The notes: generated from the sequence alone by a model not told the origin. A DNA stretch of 64,000 nucleotides from an uncultured Rhodospirillales bacterium (GCA_903828515.1 CAIKMD010000007.1:682001-746000); one strand, 5' to 3'; shown: positions 49,400 through 60,715, counted from the first letter of the stretch. Numbers and translations: made by a program.

Positions 49400-50461
49400 A
49401 TGGTTCGCTTTTTCTTCAAGACGTTGCTCGCCGTCTCGTTCGTCGTTCTGACCTCGACCTGGGCTTCGGCCGAGGAAGCGCCGCAGACCATCCGTTTCGG
49501 CGCCGTCGGCTCGGGCTACGGTCAGCAAGTCGGCACCCAGGTCGTTTCGATCGCTCATATCAAGGGCTTCGTCCAGGACGAGATCGGTAATCCGGCGGTG
49601 AAACTCGACTGGAACTATTTCACCGGCACCGGTCCCGCGATCAACGAGGCCATCGCCAACGGACAACTCGACTTCGCGCAATACGGTTCGCTTCCGGCGA
49701 TCATCGCGCGCGCCAACGGCGTACCGACCAAGATCATCCTGTCGGGCGGCGGCACCAATATCTATGGCGTGGTGCGGAGCGCGTTGTCGATCAAAACCAT
49801 TGCCGACCTCAAAGGCCACAGCGTCGCCATTCAAAAGGCGACCATCCTGCACTGGTCGCTGCTCGAAACCCTGGCCGCGAACGGGTTGTCGGAAAAGGAC
49901 ATCACAATTCTCGACCTAAAGACGGCGGATCAACTGGCCGCGCTCGCCGCCGGCAGCGCCGATGCGTCATTCGGCACGGTCAATGTCCTGCCGCTGCGCG
50001 ATCAGGGCATCGTGCGGGTCATCTACACGTCGCAGCACGACAATCCGCGCGCCACCGGTCCGAGCGCCTTCCTCGTCACCGAGGCTTTTGCGGCGAAATA
50101 TCCCGAGCTGACGAAGCGCATCGTCCGCGGTTTCGTTCGTGGCGCGCAGTGGGTGGCCCAGCCCGAGAATCGCGAGGAGGCATTGCAGATATGGGCGAAA
50201 TCGGGCGTTTCGTATGATTCGCTGAAGCAGGAATACGCCGGCGAATTGTTGCATGACCGGTTCGATCCGCGGCTCGACGATTTCTTCCGCGGCCAATACG
50301 CCGACGGCATCCGGTTCTCCAAGGACCAGAAGCTGATCCGCAAGGATGTCGATCTCGCGCAGTGGATCGATCCGCAATACCAGGACGCGGCCTTCGCCAG
50401 TTTGGGCCTGACGAACTTCTGGCCGAGCCGCAACCGCGACGGCATTGCCGCCACGAACTGA
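49400..50461 (+). CDS. Sulfonate/taurine-type ABC substrate-binding protein
   Basis: 353 residues from ATG 49400 with AAAGGA upstream. Signal peptide about 1-25 (ending WASA), then the SsuA/TauA-like fold: IRFGAVGSGYGQ, GPAINEAIANGQLDFAQYGSLPAIIARANG, IADLKGHSVAIQKA, DASFGTVNVLPLRDQG. Encoded with two permeases and an ATPase, so it is the ligand receptor of a complete importer. An aliphatic sulfonate or related ester is the best guess. Confidence 0.88.
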   Translation: MVRFFFKTLLAVSFVVLTSTWASAEEAPQTIRFGAVGSGYGQQVGTQVVSIAHIKGFVQDEIGNPAVKLDWNYFTGTGPAINEAIANGQLDFAQYGSLPAIIARANGVPTKIILSGGGTNIYGVVRSALSIKTIADLKGHSVAIQKATILHWSLLETLAANGLSEKDITILDLKTADQLAALAAGSADASFGTVNVLPLRDQGIVRVIYTSQHDNPRATGPSAFLVTEAFAAKYPELTKRIVRGFVRGAQWVAQPENREEALQIWAKSGVSYDSLKQEYAGELLHDRFDPRLDDFFRGQYADGIRFSKDQKLIRKDVDLAQWIDPQYQDAAFASLGLTNFWPSRNRDGIAATN

Positions 50462-50479
50462 TCGGCCGCGGATATCACC

Positions 50480-51304
50480 ATGACCGATAGATCGCTGATT
50501 GCTCGACCGGTCGCGCATCGCGTCAGATGGCGGACACCGTCATTCGACAGGATTTCGTTCTACGGGTTGCCGCTTGTACTGCCGCTGGCCGTGCTGACGA
50601 TCTGGCAGGTAGCGACGGTGCGTGGTTGGCTTGCACCGCAAATCCTGCCGTCGCCAAGCGATGTGGCGGTGACCTTCATCGATCTTTTCGTGAGCGGCGA
50701 TATCGTGACCGGTCTCGCGATCAGCCTGCGGCGCATTCTTGTCGGCTTTGCCCTCGGCGCGACCGGCGGGCTCGTTCTCGGTGTGGCGCTCGGCCGCTCG
50801 ATCCGGGTCGAGCAATATGTCGGGCCGAGCTTGCGCGCGATCGCGCAGGTTCCGTCGCTGGGGTGGCTGCCGTTCCTCATGCTGATCTTCGGCCTTGGCG
50901 AGACCTTGAACTACGTCGTTATCGCGAAAGCCTGTTTCGTGCCGATCGCGCTCAGCACCGCGGCCGGCATCCGCAACATCCCGGTCCGGTATATCGAAGT
51001 CGCGCGTGTCTTGCGGCTGCGGCGGCGGACGATGGTGCTGCGCGTCGTTCTGCCGGGTGCTCTGCCGACGATTTTCAGCGGCGTGCGGATCGCGCTGGGC
51101 CATGCCTGGATCGCGATGGTAGTGGTCGAGATGCTCGCCGACACCGCCGGCGTCGGTTACATGATGACCTGGGGACGGACGCTGTTCCAAATCGATATCG
51201 TCATTGTCGGCATGGTCGTGATCGGTATCGTCGGCTTCGCGATGGATGCCGGGTTGCGCGCGACCGAGCGTCGCTTGCGACAGTGGACGCCTGACCATGT
51301 CTAG
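50480..51304 (+). CDS. SsuC-type ABC transporter permease 1
   Basis: 274 residues, about six membrane helices. The BPD_transp_1 domain has SLGWLPFLMLIFGLGETLNYVVI and the EAA-like loop YIEVARVLRLRRRTMVLRVVLPGALP. It pairs with the second permease, which overlaps it by eight bases. Inner membrane. Confidence 0.92.
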   Translation: MTDRSLIARPVAHRVRWRTPSFDRISFYGLPLVLPLAVLTIWQVATVRGWLAPQILPSPSDVAVTFIDLFVSGDIVTGLAISLRRILVGFALGATGGLVLGVALGRSIRVEQYVGPSLRAIAQVPSLGWLPFLMLIFGLGETLNYVVIAKACFVPIALSTAAGIRNIPVRYIEVARVLRLRRRTMVLRVVLPGALPTIFSGVRIALGHAWIAMVVVEMLADTAGVGYMMTWGRTLFQIDIVIVGMVVIGIVGFAMDAGLRATERRLRQWTPDHV

Positions 51305-52085
51305 GATCAGCCTCACCGTCGGCCGCCCGTCGATCGCGTCCCGGCGCGGCATGGCGATTCCCTGCGTCCTGATCCTGGGCTGGATCGTGGTGGGCTCGAC
51401 CGGCCTGGTCGATCGCCATTTTCTGGTGCCATTCCAGCGCGTCGTGACGGTGCCGTTCCTCGATCCCGATGGCCGCACGGTCTGGCTTGGGCTGGCCGCG
51501 AGCCTCGCGCGCATGGTCGCGGGCTTCGCGATCGGCGCGGGGGCGGGCGCGTTGCTTGGCTTCGCCATGGGCCTGTCGCGGTTCGGCAACCGGCTGATCG
51601 GTCCCTCGTTCACGGCGGTCCGCCAAGTCACGGTCTTTGCCTGGATTCCCCTGCTGACGGCGTGGTTCGGCAATGGCGAAGAGGCGAAGCTCGTCTTCGT
51701 CGCCTTGGCGGCGCTGTTCCCGATGGCGCTCAACACGCAGCAAGGTCTGCGCGACGTGCCCGTGGCCTATCGCGAACTTGCCAGCGTTCTGCGCCTGTCG
51801 CCGCGCCGGCGTTTCACCCGCGTTCTGTTGCCGTCGGCGTTGCCCTCGATCGTCGTCGGTATCGAGATCGCGCTGATCAGCGCGTGGATCGGCACCGTCG
51901 GCGCGGAGTATGCGATGGGGTTCGGCCGCGGCGTCGGAATTTTCCTGGTGCAAGGCCGCGAGCAGTTCCGCATGGATATCGTGATCGTCGGCGTCATCGC
52001 GCTCGCCGTGGTCGGCTATCTCATCAACGCCACGTTCCGGTCGCTGCTCGCGCGATGGGTGCCGTGGCGCGGCAATCCGTCATGA
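51297..52085 (+). CDS. SsuC-type ABC transporter permease 2
   Basis: 262 residues from ATG 51297. Same fold as its neighbour: TVFAWIPLLTAWFGNGEEAKLVFV and the EAA loop YRELASVLRLSPRRRFTRVLLPSALP. Two distinct permease genes imply a heterodimeric membrane channel, where SsuC is usually a homodimer. Followed directly by the ATPase gene. Confidence 0.92.
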   Translation: MSRISLTVGRPSIASRRGMAIPCVLILGWIVVGSTGLVDRHFLVPFQRVVTVPFLDPDGRTVWLGLAASLARMVAGFAIGAGAGALLGFAMGLSRFGNRLIGPSFTAVRQVTVFAWIPLLTAWFGNGEEAKLVFVALAALFPMALNTQQGLRDVPVAYRELASVLRLSPRRRFTRVLLPSALPSIVVGIEIALISAWIGTVGAEYAMGFGRGVGIFLVQGREQFRMDIVIVGVIALAVVGYLINATFRSLLARWVPWRGNPS

Positions 52086-52844
52086 TGGAGGAAAATCCGA
52101 TGCGCGCGACCAACCTGTTGGATATTCGTGCCGTGAGCAAAACCTATATCGTCGATGACGAGCCGGTCGAGGTCTTGCGGAACATCCATTTCACGGTGGC
52201 GGAGGAAGAGTTCGTCACCGTGATCGGCGAATCGGGCTGCGGCAAGTCGACGCTGCTGCGCCTGATCGTCGGGCTCGATATCGGTTATTGCGGCGACATT
52301 CTTCTCGATGGAACGCGGATCGCGGCGCCCGGCCGGGATCGCGGGATCGTCTTTCAGGATCACCGCCTGTTGCCGTGGCTCTCGGTCGAGCAGAACGTCG
52401 CGCTCGGCCTCGATGCGAGCGATGAGTCGCCGGCGGCGGTCAAGCAAGCCGTCGCGGCAAACCTCGATCTCGTCAAGCTTGCGGATTTCGGCCGCGCCTA
52501 TCCGCATCAATTGTCGGGCGGCATGGCGCAGCGTGCGGCGATCGCGCGTGCCCTGGTCGCCAAACCCCGGATCCTGCTGCTCGATGAGCCGCTGGGTGCG
52601 CTCGATTCGCAGACGCGCGCCTATCTCCAGGACGAATTGCTGCGTATCCATCAGCGCGGAAAGGTGACCATGGTGATGGTGACCCACGATATTGAAGAAG
52701 CGGTCTATCTCAGCGACAAGATCGTCGTGATGGAGCCGCGGCCCGGACGCGTGCGCGGCATCGTTCCGGTGGAATTGCCGCATCCGCGCAATCGCGCGGC
52801 GGCTGATTTCATTGCGGTGAAGGAGCGTGTGCTGGCTTCACTGG

Positions 52845-53972
<1,128 letters not shown>

Positions 53973-54016
53973 ATGACCACACTATTTTACATTTAATCAT
54001 GTGTTGATATTATACA

Positions 54017-54040
54017 AAATACCAAAAGATTATGGTATTT
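54017..54040. promoter_or_regulatory. Inverted repeat in the AT-rich gap before the activator gene
   Basis: AAATACC (54017-54023) and GGTATTT (54034-54040), a perfect 7-bp repeat with a ten-base spacer, in the AT-rich stretch between the activator (minus) and the DUF72 gene (plus). Could be an operator for either gene. It is unlike the CTGTTG-N6-CAACAG sites. Confidence 0.4.
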
Positions 54041-54139
54041 GTTTGTTGGCGGGGTTTCATTTGGATTTCTGTCCGCTTGGAACCCTCTCGCCAGTCTCGG
54101 TTTGAAACGCCGTCACCGGGACGTGGGATACAAAGGGCA

Positions 54140-54865
54140 GTGCGCGGGACGATCAGGATCGGGACCGCGGGATGGAGCATCCCGAAGCGTCACGCGGCGG
54201 AATTTCCCGCGGGCGGTAGCCATCTCGAACGCTATGCGCAGCGATTCTCGGCCGTGGAAATCAACTCATCCTTCTATCGACCGCATCGGCCGGCCACGTA
54301 TGCGCGGTGGGCCGCCAGTGTTCCGGCGGGATTTCGCTTCGCGGTCAAAGTTCCGCGCGCGATCACCCATCAAAGAAAGCTTGTCGATGTTACCGCACCG
54401 CTCGATCGGTTTTTGGCCGAGGCGGGGGCGCTAGGCGACCGGCTCGGACCGCTTCTCGTCCAGTTGCCGCCGAGCCTGCGCTACGACGAATCGGTCGCCC
54501 ACAATTTCTTCGCATCGTTGCGTGAAGATTTCGGCGGTGGTGTGGTTTGCGAGCCGCGTCATCCGACATGGTTCGACGATGCGGCCGACGATCTTCTCTC
54601 GCGGTTCCACGTCGCGCGGGTGGCAGCCGATCCGGCGCCCGTGCCGCGCGCGGCCGAGCCCGGCGGCTGGGCCGGCCTTGCCTATTACCGCCTGCATGGC
54701 TCGCCGAGAATGTACTACTCGGCGTACCCCGCCGAGAGGCTTGAAGCCATTGCGGCTGCATTACGCAAGGCAGCGGAACGCGGTGGGGAAAGCTGGTGCA
54801 TTTTCGACAACACGGCGTTGGGCGCGGCGACCCAGGACGCGATGAGCGTCATGGATCGCCTGTAA
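54140..54865 (+). CDS. DUF72 family protein
   Basis: 241 residues from GTG 54140, chosen because the family begins close to RIGTAGWSIP; the frame is open back to ATG 54032. TIM-barrel landmarks: FSAVEINSSFYRPHRPATYARW, FRFAVKVPRAITH, LGPLLVQLPPSLRYD, VVCEPRHPTW, YYRLHGSP and WCIFDNTALGAATQDA. The biochemical role of DUF72 (YecE) is not firmly known. Confidence 0.88.
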   Translation: MRGTIRIGTAGWSIPKRHAAEFPAGGSHLERYAQRFSAVEINSSFYRPHRPATYARWAASVPAGFRFAVKVPRAITHQRKLVDVTAPLDRFLAEAGALGDRLGPLLVQLPPSLRYDESVAHNFFASLREDFGGGVVCEPRHPTWFDDAADDLLSRFHVARVAADPAPVPRAAEPGGWAGLAYYRLHGSPRMYYSAYPAERLEAIAAALRKAAERGGESWCIFDNTALGAATQDAMSVMDRL

Positions 54866-54873
54866 AGATCGCT

Positions 54874-55719
54874 TTAGGCTGCGCGCTTGGCGTGGCGGCG
54901 CATGAAGTCGTCGAGCTTTGTCGCCAACTCGCCCTCTTTTTCATCCCAGTCATCGTGCGCGAGATCGACGTCGCGATCGATCGGCAGGAGGATATAGGTC
55001 TCGGCGCCGGGAATGATCTTGCCGACGCGCTCGCCGGTGCGCCGGTTATGCGTATGGTCGTTGCCGGGCACGACATAGACCGGCATCTTGATCGAGCGCA
55101 GCTGCTCGTTGGTCACGCCGATCATCGGCAGATCGGCGCCGGTGGCGAAGGGCTCGCGCCAGCGGGCGAAATTGGCGAGGAAGCGCTTCACGTCCATGCC
55201 CATGATGCGGGCGCGGTTCGACGGATTGGCGGCGATGCACTCGGCGAAATGCTCGGTCTCGCAGACCGCCGCCATGCCGCCTTTCTCCGCCGCCGTCATG
55301 TATTGGCCGTAATAGCCTTCGGCCAGGCGGTCGCAGGCGAATTTCTCGCCGGTGACGCCGGTCATCAGCAAGCCGCGCGTGGCTTCGGGGTGGCGCAACG
55401 CGAACAGCACCGACATGCGGCAACCCGACGAACGGCCTCCGATCCACGCCGGCAGTGCGTCGAGCTGTTTCAGCAACTCGTGCAGATCGTCGGCCCAGAT
55501 TTCGTATTCGGTCTCGGTGCCTTCGAGCACGACGTCCGACGCGCCGGTGTTGCGGCGGTCGTGAATGACGACGCGATAACCGAGATCGGCCATGCGTTGC
55601 GCGAGCGGCTTCGTCCCGATCATCCCGCGTCGGCCGCCGGGCGTCAGCGCAAGCCACGGACCGGTCTTGCCGAGAACCTCATAGACGATGGTGGCGCCGC
55701 GAATCTGCGCTGTGGGCAT
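54874..55719 (-). CDS. Alpha/beta hydrolase
   Basis: 281 residues from ATG 55719, with GGGAGGAT upstream on the minus strand. ALTPGGRRGMIGTKPLAQ, HDRRNTGASDVVLEG, the elbow IGGRSSGCRM (Ser), YVVPGNDHTHNRRTG. Resembles haloalkane-dehalogenase/epoxide-hydrolase-like proteins, but the substrate is not deducible. Its stop lies nine bases from the convergent DUF72 gene. Confidence 0.85.
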   Translation of the reverse strand: MPTAQIRGATIVYEVLGKTGPWLALTPGGRRGMIGTKPLAQRMADLGYRVVIHDRRNTGASDVVLEGTETEYEIWADDLHELLKQLDALPAWIGGRSSGCRMSVLFALRHPEATRGLLMTGVTGEKFACDRLAEGYYGQYMTAAEKGGMAAVCETEHFAECIAANPSNRARIMGMDVKRFLANFARWREPFATGADLPMIGVTNEQLRSIKMPVYVVPGNDHTHNRRTGERVGKIIPGAETYILLPIDRDVDLAHDDWDEKEGELATKLDDFMRRHAKRAA

Positions 55720-55796
55720 GATCGATCCTCCCAGGTTTCTTTTGAACGTGGGCGATAATTTCATGGCGCGGGGCAGGGGTCAATCGCCCCACCGCA

Positions 55797-57620
55797 TCAG
55801 CGCGCGCCGCCGGCGAGTTCCTCGGCACGCTGGGCCAGCGCGAGCCAGCGTTCTTCGGCGTCGGCGAGGGTCGCAACCACGTCGCCGTGACGGGTCATCG
55901 CAGCCTGAAAGCGTGCGTGATCCTTCGTCGCGAAGTCGGGGCTGGCGAGTTGCATCTCGATTGCCGCTTTCTCCGCTTCGAGTTTCGCGATCTGACTAGG
56001 CAGGGAGTCGAGGTCTTTTTGCTCTTTCCAGGAAAGGCGGGCTCGCTCGCGTGCTTGTGCGCGTTTGGCCGCGCTGGATCTGGACGTCGTGGCTTTCGGC
56101 GCGGCGACCGGGCGGCGCTGGCGCAGATAGTCGCTGTATCCACCGACATATTCATGGATCACGCCGTCGCCTTCGACCGCGATGATGCTAGTCACAAGCC
56201 GGTCGAGAAAGTCGCGGTCGTGGCTGACCAGCAGCAGCGTGCCTTCATATTCGGCGAGCACTTCCTCGAGCAGATCGAGCGTCTCGATGTCGAGGTCGTT
56301 GGTCGGCTCGTCGAGGATCAGCAGGTTGGATGGCTGCGCCAGGACCTTGGCGAGCAGCAAACGGTGACGTTCGCCGCCGGATAACGATTCGATTTTCGCG
56401 TGGTATTGCCGGTCCTCGAAAAGAAAATCCCTCAGATAGGACGCGACGTGCTTGGGCTTACCCTGCACGGAGACCATATCGCTGCCGCCGCCGGTCAATG
56501 TTTTCCACGGCGTGTTATTGGGATCGAGCGTAGTGCGAAGCTGATCGAAGATCGCCGGTACCAGATTGGCGCCGTGGCGCGCGATGCCGCTATCGGGCTC
56601 GATGGAACCGGCGATGATGCCGAGCAGCGTCGACTTTCCGGCGCCGTTACGGCCGATGAAGCCGACGCGGTCGCCGCGTAACACGCGGGTCGAAAAATCG
56701 GTTGCGATGACCTTCGTGCCCGACGCGTCGGTGAAGGCTTTGGTCACATGCTCGAGTTCGGCGACAAGCTTTCCACCGGCCAGCGCGGCAGCCGAGCCGA
56801 GTTTGGCCTCGCCCTGGGTCACGCGTTGCGCTCGCTCGCTGCGCAGCTTCTGAAGGCCGCGCAACCGGCCTTGGTTGCGCTTGCGCCGCGCCGGAATGCC
56901 TTGGCGCGCCCACGCCGTTTCGCTCAGAATGCGCTTGTCGGTACGGGCATCGGCGGCTTCCTCGGCGGCCAGGATGCCTTCCGACCATTCCTCGAAGTTG
57001 CTGTAGCCCTGATCGGTCTCGCGCAGCGAGCCGCGATCGAGCCACAGCGTGCGGCGCGACAGGCGTTTCAAAAACGCGCGGTCATGGCTGATCAGCAACA
57101 AGCCGGCTGACAGCGACAGAAGTTTTTCTTCCAGCCATTCGACCGCCGGGATGTCGAGGTGATTGGTCGGCTCGTCGAGCAGCAGGATATCGGGTTGGCC
57201 GACCAGCGCATGGGCGAGGCTGACGCGTCGGCTCTCGCCGCCGGACAGATTGCTCATCGCCCGGTCGCCGCGCAATTCGACTTCTTCCAACGCGGCCTCA
57301 ACGAGGTGGAAGCGGTCGCCGTCGTCCGCATCCACCAGCAACCCGGATGCGACATAGGCGCCGATGGTGAGGTTCGCATCGAACAGCGGCGCCTGCGGCA
57401 TATAGGCGATGCGGGTTCCGGGCTGAACGAAGCGTTCGCCGTGATCGAGTTCGATCAGTCCGGCGAGGATCTTCAGGATCGTCGACTTGCCGCTGCCGTT
57501 GCGGCCTACCAGGCAGACGCGTTCGCCCGCGCCGATCGCCAGGGACACACCGGCGAAGGTCGGTCGGCCGCCGAAGCCGATGCCGGCATTGCGTAATGCG
57601 AGGAGAGGGGTTCGAGCCAT
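55797..57620 (-). CDS. ABC-F family ATPase (Uup-like)
   Basis: 607 residues, two ABC domains and no membrane segments. Walker A GRNGSGKST and GRNGAGKST; signatures NLSGGESRR and SLSGGERHR; Walker B LLLDEPTNHLD and LILDEPTNDLD. The C-terminal ~80 residues form a Lys/Glu-rich coiled coil, which with the linker fits Uup rather than EttA. ABC-F proteins act on the ribosome, or on DNA in the case of Uup. Confidence 0.93.
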   Translation of the reverse strand: MARTPLLALRNAGIGFGGRPTFAGVSLAIGAGERVCLVGRNGSGKSTILKILAGLIELDHGERFVQPGTRIAYMPQAPLFDANLTIGAYVASGLLVDADDGDRFHLVEAALEEVELRGDRAMSNLSGGESRRVSLAHALVGQPDILLLDEPTNHLDIPAVEWLEEKLLSLSAGLLLISHDRAFLKRLSRRTLWLDRGSLRETDQGYSNFEEWSEGILAAEEAADARTDKRILSETAWARQGIPARRKRNQGRLRGLQKLRSERAQRVTQGEAKLGSAAALAGGKLVAELEHVTKAFTDASGTKVIATDFSTRVLRGDRVGFIGRNGAGKSTLLGIIAGSIEPDSGIARHGANLVPAIFDQLRTTLDPNNTPWKTLTGGGSDMVSVQGKPKHVASYLRDFLFEDRQYHAKIESLSGGERHRLLLAKVLAQPSNLLILDEPTNDLDIETLDLLEEVLAEYEGTLLLVSHDRDFLDRLVTSIIAVEGDGVIHEYVGGYSDYLRQRRPVAAPKATTSRSSAAKRAQARERARLSWKEQKDLDSLPSQIAKLEAEKAAIEMQLASPDFATKDHARFQAAMTRHGDVVATLADAEERWLALAQRAEELAGGAR

Positions 57621-57637
57621 CGAGTGGTCAGATCATC

Positions 57638-57937
57638 CTAGAGCGATTGCGTTCGTTTGCCGGCGCGCTGCGTATCCCGGCCCGACACCAGGACATTGGC
57701 GTCCGGGTCGAGTTCCCGGGCGCGAATTTTCGTCTCGGCGATGCGCTCGAACTCGGTGCGATGAAGAAAACAATATTCGACACACTGTTCCGGGGTCGGG
57801 CGCGCGCCGAGCAGATCGTGAACGATTCGCCGTGGGATAACGACGAGTCCATGATACTCGCCGACCTCGACAACGAGTTCGACCGCTTCCCGCTCGTCGT
57901 TCCAGCGCGGATCCTCGGGGAAAGTGAAGAGGGACAT
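57638..57937 (-). CDS. DUF1488-like small protein
   Basis: 99 residues from ATG 57937 (MSLFTFPEDPRWNDEREAV). The pattern FP-x-x-R-x-x-x-D near the N-terminus, the central EVGEYHGLVVIPRRIVHDLLG and the late FERIAETKIRARELD resemble DUF1488 proteins of Alphaproteobacteria. Encoded 17 bases upstream of the ABC-F gene, hence probably one transcript. No function known. Confidence 0.65.
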   Translation of the reverse strand: MSLFTFPEDPRWNDEREAVELVVEVGEYHGLVVIPRRIVHDLLGARPTPEQCVEYCFLHRTEFERIAETKIRARELDPDANVLVSGRDTQRAGKRTQSL

Positions 57938-58108
57938 GGAGAGGTCGTTCGGATAAATGTTGCGTTCGTGGCCCCGTATATAGCGCGGATTGCCGGTAAG
58001 GGCAGAATAGTTGTGACGCTGCGGCAAAATCGCTAATTTGGCGATCGGCGCGTCGCGCGATGACAAAAACGTACTTTATCGCGCCGCGCTGCAGGGGGAC
58101 TGGCTTCG

Positions 58109-60709
58109 GTGGATTGGGCTTCGCGTTGCCTCCGGCAAGGAGCGTTTTTGCTTGCCGCGATGCTGTGCCTGGGCGCGGTCGACGCACGGGCCCAGGCTCC
58201 CGTCGACGCGACCTGGAGCACGACTCCGGGCACCAGCAATCTCAACCTTGGCACCAATTGGATCGGCGGAACGATACCGACCGGCGTCGCCAGCTTCGGC
58301 GCGTCCACGACGACGACACTGACCAGCAACACCGGGCTTCTCATCTTCGGCGCGCTTCAATTCAACGCCGGTGCGCCGGCTTATTCGTTCAATTTCGCCA
58401 ATTCAATCGAGTTGAACGGCGCCGGCATCGTCAACAGCTCATCGAACGTTCCGACTTTTGACATCTCGGGTTTGCAGTTCGCCAATGCCGCCACGGCGGG
58501 CAACGCGATCATCAATGTCCATAACACGGCCCTGACAGAGTTCATCGGTACGAGCTCGGCCGGCACGGCCACGATCAACACATTGAACGGCGGCGAGACG
58601 AAGTTTCAGGGCAACAGCACAGCCGCGAACGCGACGATGACCAACGCGTTTAATGGCATCATCAAATTCGAGAACGCCAGCACCGCGGCCAACGCGAGCA
58701 TCACGAATGCCGGTGGGCTCAATTTCGGACAATCAGGCGGCACCGATACCAGCACGGCGGGTAACGCCACGATCACGAATGCCGCGGGCAATGGCGCCGA
58801 GCTTTCGGGCGGCGTCCTGAAGTTTTTTGCCTCGAGCACGGGCGGCAACGCGACTATCACCAATTTGGCAAACGGTGCGGCGACCGTTTTTTTTGACAGC
58901 AGCACCGGCGGCAACGCACGGCTGATCAACGGCGCCGGCAGTACAATCGACATTTCGCAAATCACCACGACGGGGCTTACCGCCGGGTCGATCGAAGGCG
59001 CTGGCACGTTCTATCTCGGCGACAAGATACTGACGGTGGGCAGCAACAATCTCAGCACGACCGTCACCGGGATTCTGCGCGACGGCACCTGCGGCTGCTT
59101 TGGCGCCGCCGGGAATAACGGTTCGCTCGTGAAGGTCGGTACTGGCACGCTGATCCTTGACGGTATCAATACGTACACCGGGGCAACGGCGGTCAATTTC
59201 GGCACGCTGATGATCGGCGATTCCAGCACGCCGACCGCCAGCATCACCAGTCCGGTTCTGATCGGCGCCAGCGGCACGGTGAAGGGTTACGGAACGGTGA
59301 CCGGAAACATTCTCAATACGGCGGGTGGCACGCTCTTCCCGGGCGGCATCAGCGGCAGTATCGGCACGCTGTCGATGACCGGCACCTATACCCAGAGCGC
59401 CACCAGCAAGATGGTCGTCGAGGTATCGCCGAGCACCATCTCGAAACTTGCGGTGACCGGTGTGGCCAATCTCGGCGGTTCGTTGCAGGTGGTCTACGAT
59501 CCCGGCACTTACGTGCCCAAGACCTATAAGGTCGTGACCGCAACCGGCGGGGTCAACGGGGCCTTCAGCGCGATCAGCAGCACAGCGCCTGCCGGCCTCA
59601 CGCAATCGGTCAGTTATCTGGGGAACGAGGCGGACCTCGTCGTCAACGGCTATGCGGTTGTCGGCGGGAGCACGACGGGGCTGGTGTTCAGCTCCGTTTC
59701 GTCCGTGCAGACAACCGATTTTTATACCAGTGATTCGATGGTGTTCGACCATCTCGCGGATATCGAAACCGACCAGGATGTCGATGGGGTGAAGACGTCG
59801 TTTGCAGGTTCCGGCCCCGTTCAGGTCGCGTTCGCGGGCAGTCAGCTTGCCCAGTTCGGCGCGAAATTACCGGGTGCCCGTGGCCGGTTCGGGGCTTGGG
59901 CGCGTGGTATCGGCAATTGGACATCGGCAAGCTCGCAAGGGTCGGCACCCGGCTATTCGAGCAGCGCCGGCGGCATGCTCGCCGGACTCGATCACGGTAT
60001 TACCGATAACATCGTGATCGGCGCCGCCGCCGGTTATACCAGGACGAGCCTGACGCAGAGCGACGGTAGTTCCGGCATCATCGATACGCCGCGCGGAATG
60101 ATCTACGCCAGCTATTCGCCGATACCGAATTTCAACTTCAACGCCATCGCCGGTTTCGCTTACGAACGCATCACGACGGCAAGACCGGTGACCGCGCTCG
60201 GCGCGACCGCGGTCGAGGGTCATAACGGCTTTGAAGAGAATCTGGCCCTGCAGGGCGCCTATTCGATTCCGGTCGACGCCTATACGATCGTCCCCACGCT
60301 GGGCATGCAGTACGTCCATCACGCCGAGAACAAGTTCAGCGAAAGCGGCGCTTCGGGCTTGAGCCTGTCGAACGGCAGCACGCATATCGACAGCTTGCAG
60401 CCGATTATCGGCGTCACGGTGATCCGGCCGTTCAGGACCAAAGGGGGCACGCGCATCACCGTCGAGGGCAAACTCACCTACAGTCGCGAACTTCTCTCGA
60501 CCAATCGCAATGAGGTGCTGACGACGGCGAGTGGTGCGGCGACGCCGGCGGTCTCCGTCACGCCCGCGCGCAACACGGTGACGCTCGGGCCGACGGTGAC
60601 GGTACAGGCGACCGACATGCTGCAGGTCTACGCCGATTACAAATCCACCCTCGGTCTCGGCAAATCGACCGGACACACGATCTTCGTTGGCGCCCGCTAC
60701 GATTTTTAG
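58109..60709 (+). CDS. Autotransporter with beta-barrel translocator
   Basis: 866 residues from GTG 58109. Signal peptide about 1-29 (ending DARAQ). The passenger (about 30-560) has an imperfect ~20-residue repeat around STA-NA-ITN in its first half, then a PATR-type motif GTGTLILDGINTYTGATAV. The C-terminal barrel (about 600-866) starts near FGAWARGIGNW and ends HTIFVGARYDF, with the terminal Phe expected for outer-membrane insertion. Surface protein; adhesion is a guess. 57938-58108 holds only the divergent start regions. Confidence 0.9.
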   Translation: MDWASRCLRQGAFLLAAMLCLGAVDARAQAPVDATWSTTPGTSNLNLGTNWIGGTIPTGVASFGASTTTTLTSNTGLLIFGALQFNAGAPAYSFNFANSIELNGAGIVNSSSNVPTFDISGLQFANAATAGNAIINVHNTALTEFIGTSSAGTATINTLNGGETKFQGNSTAANATMTNAFNGIIKFENASTAANASITNAGGLNFGQSGGTDTSTAGNATITNAAGNGAELSGGVLKFFASSTGGNATITNLANGAATVFFDSSTGGNARLINGAGSTIDISQITTTGLTAGSIEGAGTFYLGDKILTVGSNNLSTTVTGILRDGTCGCFGAAGNNGSLVKVGTGTLILDGINTYTGATAVNFGTLMIGDSSTPTASITSPVLIGASGTVKGYGTVTGNILNTAGGTLFPGGISGSIGTLSMTGTYTQSATSKMVVEVSPSTISKLAVTGVANLGGSLQVVYDPGTYVPKTYKVVTATGGVNGAFSAISSTAPAGLTQSVSYLGNEADLVVNGYAVVGGSTTGLVFSSVSSVQTTDFYTSDSMVFDHLADIETDQDVDGVKTSFAGSGPVQVAFAGSQLAQFGAKLPGARGRFGAWARGIGNWTSASSQGSAPGYSSSAGGMLAGLDHGITDNIVIGAAAGYTRTSLTQSDGSSGIIDTPRGMIYASYSPIPNFNFNAIAGFAYERITTARPVTALGATAVEGHNGFEENLALQGAYSIPVDAYTIVPTLGMQYVHHAENKFSESGASGLSLSNGSTHIDSLQPIIGVTVIRPFRTKGGTRITVEGKLTYSRELLSTNRNEVLTTASGAATPAVSVTPARNTVTLGPTVTVQATDMLQVYADYKSTLGLGKSTGHTIFVGARYDF

Positions 60710-60715
60710 GCCTCG

